Position numbers and translations under genes: made by a program. Shown here piece by piece: positions 5,889-9,752 of a stretch of 9,752 nt of DNA (its first letter is position 1; every line of letters begins with the position of its first letter). The DNA comes from Candidatus Zhuqueibacterota bacterium 4484_219 (GTDB taxonomy: Bacteria > Zhuqueibacterota > JdFR-76 > 4484-219), in contig MZGM01000051.1 in NCBI GenBank assembly GCA_002085035.1, positions 1 to 9,752 of the forward strand, in the 5' to 3' direction. The notes beneath the pieces are model-generated. The model made no database searches. It saw nothing but the letters and a program-made list of their open reading frames with translations, and had not been told where the DNA came from.

Positions 5889-8800
5889 TTACTCCAAATC
5901 TACATCCAAACAGAGTCCCTGAAGTTCTTTCACTAAGACATTAAACGACTCGGGGACTCCTGGTTCAGGTAAATTGTCCCCCTTAACGATGGCCTCGTAG
6001 ACCTTGGATCGACCCTTTACATCATCCGATTTCACTGTCAATATTTCTTGCAACGTATGCGCAGCACCATAAGCTTCCAGAGCCCATACCTCCATTTCGC
6101 CGAAACGTTGGCCTCCAAATTGTGCTTTGCCACCCAATGGCTGCTGAGTAATAAGTGAGTATGGCCCGATAGAACGAGCGTGAATCTTATCCTCTACCAG
6201 ATGAGAAAGCTTCATCATGTAAATGTAGCCTACTGTTACGGGGGCATCAAAAGGCTCGCCGGTACGACCATCATACAATGTCACCTTACCGTCCTCTGGC
6301 AATCCTGCTTTGCGCAATTCCTCACGGACTTCCGCTAAGCTTGCTCCATCAAACACTGGTGAGGCATATTTTATTCCCAACTTATGAGCAGCCCAACCTA
6401 AATTAGCTTCCAAAATTTGACCTAAGTTCATTCGTGAGGGAACTCCTAATGGATTAAGAACAATATCCACTGGTGTACCATCCGCTAAATGAGGCATATC
6501 TTCTACAGGTACAATCTTCGCTACTACTCCTTTGTTGCCATGACGCCCCGCCATCTTATCCCCAACCATCAACTTACGCTTCTTGGCCACGTAGACCTTG
6601 ACCAATTGTACAATACCCGGCGGTAATTCGTCCCCACTTTGAATTTTGTGCTTCTCTTGTTCAATGCGATCGAAGATTTCCGTTAGCTTTTCATTGTACT
6701 TCTCAAACACCAGCTTTATTGCCTCGTTGACTTCCGGATTTTGCGTCCAAGATGCAGAGGGATTAAGTCGATCAAAATTAACCCTTTTCAGATTTTCTTG
6801 TGTTAGTTTTGTACCGCTCCGAATAATCACCCTGCCTGCAATCTCATCTCTCATACCAGCAGAAATTTCGCCTTCTAGGAGTTTCTTTAACTTCTGATCT
6901 CTAACCGCTCGTAGCTGTTTTTCTTTCTCTTGCAGCTGAATATCCAATTGTTCCAGAAGTTTCTTTTCTTTCTTTTTGGTTCGTGTGTCTTTTTTCTTAC
7001 GAGAGAAAAGTCGAGTATCAATCACCACTCCCTTCATTCCTGGAGGTGCTTTTAAGGAGGCGTCTTTGACATCACCGGCTTTGTCGCCAAAAATAGCTTT
7101 AAGTAATTTCTCTTCAGGAGTAGGTTCCGTTTCTCCTTTTGGAGTCACTTTACCTACCATGATGTCACCGGCTTGAACCTCTGCTCCGATCCGAATAATT
7201 CCATTCTCATCCAGATCTTTAGTAGCTTCCTCGCTAACATTGGGAATTTCGCGAGTAAGTTCTTCTTCGCCACGCTTAGTATCCCGAACCTGCAACTCAA
7301 ACTCTTCTACGTGAATAGAGGTGTAAATATCTTCTTGCACTACTCGTTCAGAAATCACAATAGCATCTTCAAAATTATATCCTCGCCAGGGCAAATAAGC
7401 TACCAATACGTTACGCCCAAGTGCCAGCTCGCCATTGTCGGTAGCACATCCATCAGCCAATACCTGCCCTTTAGTTACTTCAGTACCTACATCTACCAGG
7501 GGTCTCTGGTTAATTACAGTATCCTGATTAGTGCGGGCAAATTTCGTTAATGGGTAAACCACTCGTTCTGGATCATCAAAATTCAAAAGCTCCTCAAGCG
7601 GAGACTGTGCATCAGAAGTCTGTTTTCGGCGAATAACAATCTCAGTAGCACTCACTTTTTCTACTACTCCATCCACATCGGAAATAATTAAGCTGCGCGA
7701 ATCTCGTGCTACTTTCTCTTCGCTTCCGGTACCGACCAGAGGGCTTTCAGTTTGCAATAACGGCACCGCCTGTCGCTGCATGTTCGATCCCATCAAAGCA
7801 CGGTTAGCGTCATCGTGTTCCAAAAACGGAATCAACGCTGCCGCTACACTTACTATCTGGGTAGGAGCAATATCCATATAGTCTACTTTTTCTGGAGATA
7901 CAACGGGAAATTCGCCTTTGAATCGCGCTTTAATACGATCATGTAAGAAATATCCTTGTTCATCGATGGGAGCATTAGCCTGGGCAATGACGTACTGATC
8001 TTCATCATCTGCCGAGAGATATTCAATTTTATTAGTTACCCTCCCATTTTCAACTTTGCGATAAGGTGTTTCGATAAAACCCAAATCATTGATTCTGGCG
8101 TAAGTAGTCAACGAAGAAATTAAACCGATGTTAGGGCCTTCTGGAGTCTCAATAGGACAAAGGCGTCCGTAATGGGTGTAATGGACATCCCGGACTTCAA
8201 AACCAGCGCGTTCACGAGTTAACCCGCCGGGCCCAAGTGCACTCAAACGACGCTTATGTGTCAATTCCGCTAACGGATTGGTTTGATCCATAAATTGCGA
8301 CAACTGGCTGGTACCAAAAAAGGTATTAATCACCGAGAGAATAGTTCGAGCATTAACCAGATCCTGAGGAGTAGGTCGTTCAATATCTCTTAAGTTCATT
8401 CGTTCTCGAATCATACGTACCATTCGCATGAATGCAAGATTCATCTGAGCCGATAGCTGTTCTCCCACTGTCCTGACTCGCCGATTGCCCAGGTGGTCAA
8501 TATCCTCAGGAGTGCGTTTACCTGCACGGAGATCAATCAAATACTTAACAATTGCTACAATATCCTCTTTGGTAAGAGTAGTAACGTTCTCGGGAATGTT
8601 TAGCCCTAACTTTCGATTAATGCGGTAACGACCCACTAATCCCAAATCATAGCGTTTTGGATTGAAAAACAGCCGTCCGATAAGATTACGCGTCGTTTCT
8701 GTGTCAGGATGTTCACCAACACGAAATTGCGCATATATTTGCTCTAATGCTGCTTTTTCTGTCCGAGCACTATCTTTGCGCAACGTATTGCTAATAAGAT

Positions 8801-9677
8801 CCGGACCCAATAATGATTCCCCACTTTGCAACAGCTTAACAGTTTCAATGTTGTGGAATTTTAACTTGGTCGTAGTTTCCTCATCCAACACCGCATCTTT
8901 CTCAACGATGATCTCACCGGTTGTAGTATCCACTACATCGGCAAAAATTTTCCGACCAAAGTGTTTTTCGATATCATCCGATTGGAGAGAAACTTCTTCT
9001 ACTAATCCAAAAAGTTCAAGCAATTGATCGTCGGAGGAATAGCCAAGTGCCCGCAACAATGTAGTTACCGGAAAATGGCGACGACGATCAATGTACACGT
9101 ACATGATATCATTAATATCAGTAGTAAATTCAATCCATGACCCCCGAAACGGAATAATCCGTGCTGAATATATTTTGGCTCCGTTAGGATGGGTTGTTTC
9201 ATCAAAAAACACTCCTGGGGAGCGATGCAATTGACTTACCACAACCCGTTCAGCCCCGTTGATGATAAATGTTCCCTTTTCTGTCATCAAAGGGATGAAT
9301 CCTAAATAAACCACCTGTTCTACTGTATCAACGTATTCGGCAGTATCAGAAGCTTCTTCTCGATAAGATAAACGCAATTTTGCCTTGAGAGGCACAGAAT
9401 AAGTAACTCCGCGCTCCTTACATTCCTTCACCGAGTAGCGAGGTTTTTCGACGTAATATTCTACAAATTCAAGGAGATAATTTCCTCGCGTGTCGGTAAT
9501 CGGAAAAACACTTTTAAATACCGCCTGAAGCCCCTTGTCTTCCCTCTGACTAGGCGGCACATCGGGCTGAAGAAAATCATTGAAAGACTTCAATTGCATC
9601 TCTAAAAAATCTGGGGGCTCTGCCACAATTGGAATCTTTGCAAATGATTTCCTTCTATTCATTGTTTTTTGGCTCAT
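5889..9677 (-). CDS. rpoB: DNA-directed RNA polymerase subunit beta
   Basis: Beta forms the other half of the RNA polymerase active centre and carries the rifampicin pocket and flap. From ATG at 9677 it has 1262 residues. Visible (same numbering): N-terminal protrusion and lobe with KGTFIINGAERVVVSQLHRS (134-153); an SI1-like lobe segment (about 215-320); the rifampicin region SQLSQFMDQTNPLAELTHKR (457-476) running on to RLSALGPGGL; CPIETPEGPNIGLI (507-520); a charged, probably coiled-coil insert (about 892-1016); the active-site lysine segment KRKLMVGDKMAGRHGNKG; and the C-terminal SLITQQPLGGKAQFGGQRFG that anchors beta'. The start is uncertain: TTG 9689, ATG 9677 and ATG 9662 are all in frame and none has a clear Shine-Dalgarno. 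ATG 9677 leaves a 27 nt gap to rplL, which suggests translational coupling. Family identity is certain. Confidence 0.97.
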   Translation of the reverse strand: MSQKTMNRRKSFAKIPIVAEPPDFLEMQLKSFNDFLQPDVPPSQREDKGLQAVFKSVFPITDTRGNYLLEFVEYYVEKPRYSVKECKERGVTYSVPLKAKLRLSYREEASDTAEYVDTVEQVVYLGFIPLMTEKGTFIINGAERVVVSQLHRSPGVFFDETTHPNGAKIYSARIIPFRGSWIEFTTDINDIMYVYIDRRRHFPVTTLLRALGYSSDDQLLELFGLVEEVSLQSDDIEKHFGRKIFADVVDTTTGEIIVEKDAVLDEETTTKLKFHNIETVKLLQSGESLLGPDLISNTLRKDSARTEKAALEQIYAQFRVGEHPDTETTRNLIGRLFFNPKRYDLGLVGRYRINRKLGLNIPENVTTLTKEDIVAIVKYLIDLRAGKRTPEDIDHLGNRRVRTVGEQLSAQMNLAFMRMVRMIRERMNLRDIERPTPQDLVNARTILSVINTFFGTSQLSQFMDQTNPLAELTHKRRLSALGPGGLTRERAGFEVRDVHYTHYGRLCPIETPEGPNIGLISSLTTYARINDLGFIETPYRKVENGRVTNKIEYLSADDEDQYVIAQANAPIDEQGYFLHDRIKARFKGEFPVVSPEKVDYMDIAPTQIVSVAAALIPFLEHDDANRALMGSNMQRQAVPLLQTESPLVGTGSEEKVARDSRSLIISDVDGVVEKVSATEIVIRRKQTSDAQSPLEELLNFDDPERVVYPLTKFARTNQDTVINQRPLVDVGTEVTKGQVLADGCATDNGELALGRNVLVAYLPWRGYNFEDAIVISERVVQEDIYTSIHVEEFELQVRDTKRGEEELTREIPNVSEEATKDLDENGIIRIGAEVQAGDIMVGKVTPKGETEPTPEEKLLKAIFGDKAGDVKDASLKAPPGMKGVVIDTRLFSRKKKDTRTKKKEKKLLEQLDIQLQEKEKQLRAVRDQKLKKLLEGEISAGMRDEIAGRVIIRSGTKLTQENLKRVNFDRLNPSASWTQNPEVNEAIKLVFEKYNEKLTEIFDRIEQEKHKIQSGDELPPGIVQLVKVYVAKKRKLMVGDKMAGRHGNKGVVAKIVPVEDMPHLADGTPVDIVLNPLGVPSRMNLGQILEANLGWAAHKLGIKYASPVFDGASLAEVREELRKAGLPEDGKVTLYDGRTGEPFDAPVTVGYIYMMKLSHLVEDKIHARSIGPYSLITQQPLGGKAQFGGQRFGEMEVWALEAYGAAHTLQEILTVKSDDVKGRSKVYEAIVKGDNLPEPGVPESFNVLVKELQGLCLDVDLE

Positions 9678-9704
9678 AATTGTACACAAGTTAGTTAAAA
9701 TCTG

Positions 9705-9752
9705 TTATTTAAGTTCTACGGTAGCGCCAACTTCTTCTAATTCTTTTTTAAT
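9705..9752 (-). CDS. rplL: Ribosomal protein bL12 (L7/L12), C-terminal end only
   Basis: The minus strand reads IKKELEEVGATVELK and then TAA at the window edge. This matches the final helix and strand of the L7/L12 C-terminal domain (typically KK.LEEAGA.VELK), the ribosomal stalk domain that recruits translational GTPases such as EF-G. Only 15 codons are visible; the rest lies beyond the right edge. The position immediately before rpoB is the conserved rif-cluster order (rplJ-rplL-rpoB-rpoC). The fragment is too short to judge anything beyond family identity. Confidence 0.93.
   Translation of the reverse strand: MKKELEEVGATVELK

Noticed and set aside
6970..7000. A6 run and AAAAAAG heptamer in rpoB (around 6989-6995) as a possible programmed -1 frameshift
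   Set aside because: The zero frame reads AAG AAA AAA GAC, so the heptamer is in the wrong phase for tandem slippage. The lysine-rich insert explains the A-rich stretch, and the frame continues normally.
9676..9690. Near-palindrome TTGTGTACAA between rplL and rpoB as an operator
   Set aside because: The match is short and imperfect, expected by chance in AT-rich DNA, and nothing nearby suggests a regulator binding inside this operon.
1..9752. A hidden novel system (defence, mobile element, CRISPR, riboswitch, small RNA gene)
   Set aside because: Nearly every base belongs to six conserved genes. The gaps total about 240 nt and hold only ribosome-binding sites and one promoter candidate.

Overview
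The window is a single co-directional block of core information-processing genes, all on the minus strand. In transcription order (right to left) it holds the last 15 codons of rplL (ribosomal protein L7/L12), complete rpoB and rpoC (RNA polymerase beta and beta'), complete rpsL (S12) and rpsG (S7), and the 5' third of fusA (elongation factor G), which runs off the left edge. This is the widely conserved rif-str supercluster with its two halves directly joined. Gaps between genes are only 27 to 84 nt, and no stretch over 100 nt lacks a gene. I found no RNA gene, mobile element, CRISPR array, duplicated gene or broken gene. The remaining open frames, including antisense ones up to 140 codons, are shadows of these genes.

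The organism is a bacterium with AT-leaning DNA. Its polymerase is of the large-insert type: beta' carries a roughly 180-residue insert in the trigger loop (SI3 position), and beta carries a charged helical insert near the position of E. coli SI2. The C-terminal part of beta', with its two successive DPGD modules, and the N-terminal part of beta read like proteins of the FCB superphylum (Bacteroidota, Chlorobi, Ignavibacteria, Caldithrix and related candidate phyla). Unlike typical Bacteroidota, several genes have clear Shine-Dalgarno sequences. That makes a non-Bacteroidota FCB lineage the best guess, inferred from memory of the families and not from a search.

Region by region: 9705-9752 is the end of rplL; 5889-9677 rpoB; 1662-5840 rpoC; 1578-1661 an AT-rich gap with a good promoter candidate facing rpsL; 1206-1577 rpsL, starting at TTG; 705-1175 rpsG; 1-653 fusA. 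The genes supply the catalytic core of transcription and the decoding, head and translocation parts of translation, so co-transcription links polymerase and ribosome synthesis. The possible promoter before rpsL would let the str half be expressed partly on its own.

This is an ordinary conserved region. I see no undescribed system in it. The points worth a second look are start codons, the promoter candidate, short intergenic gaps that leave little room for the classical attenuator and S7 control sites, and lineage-specific polymerase inserts.
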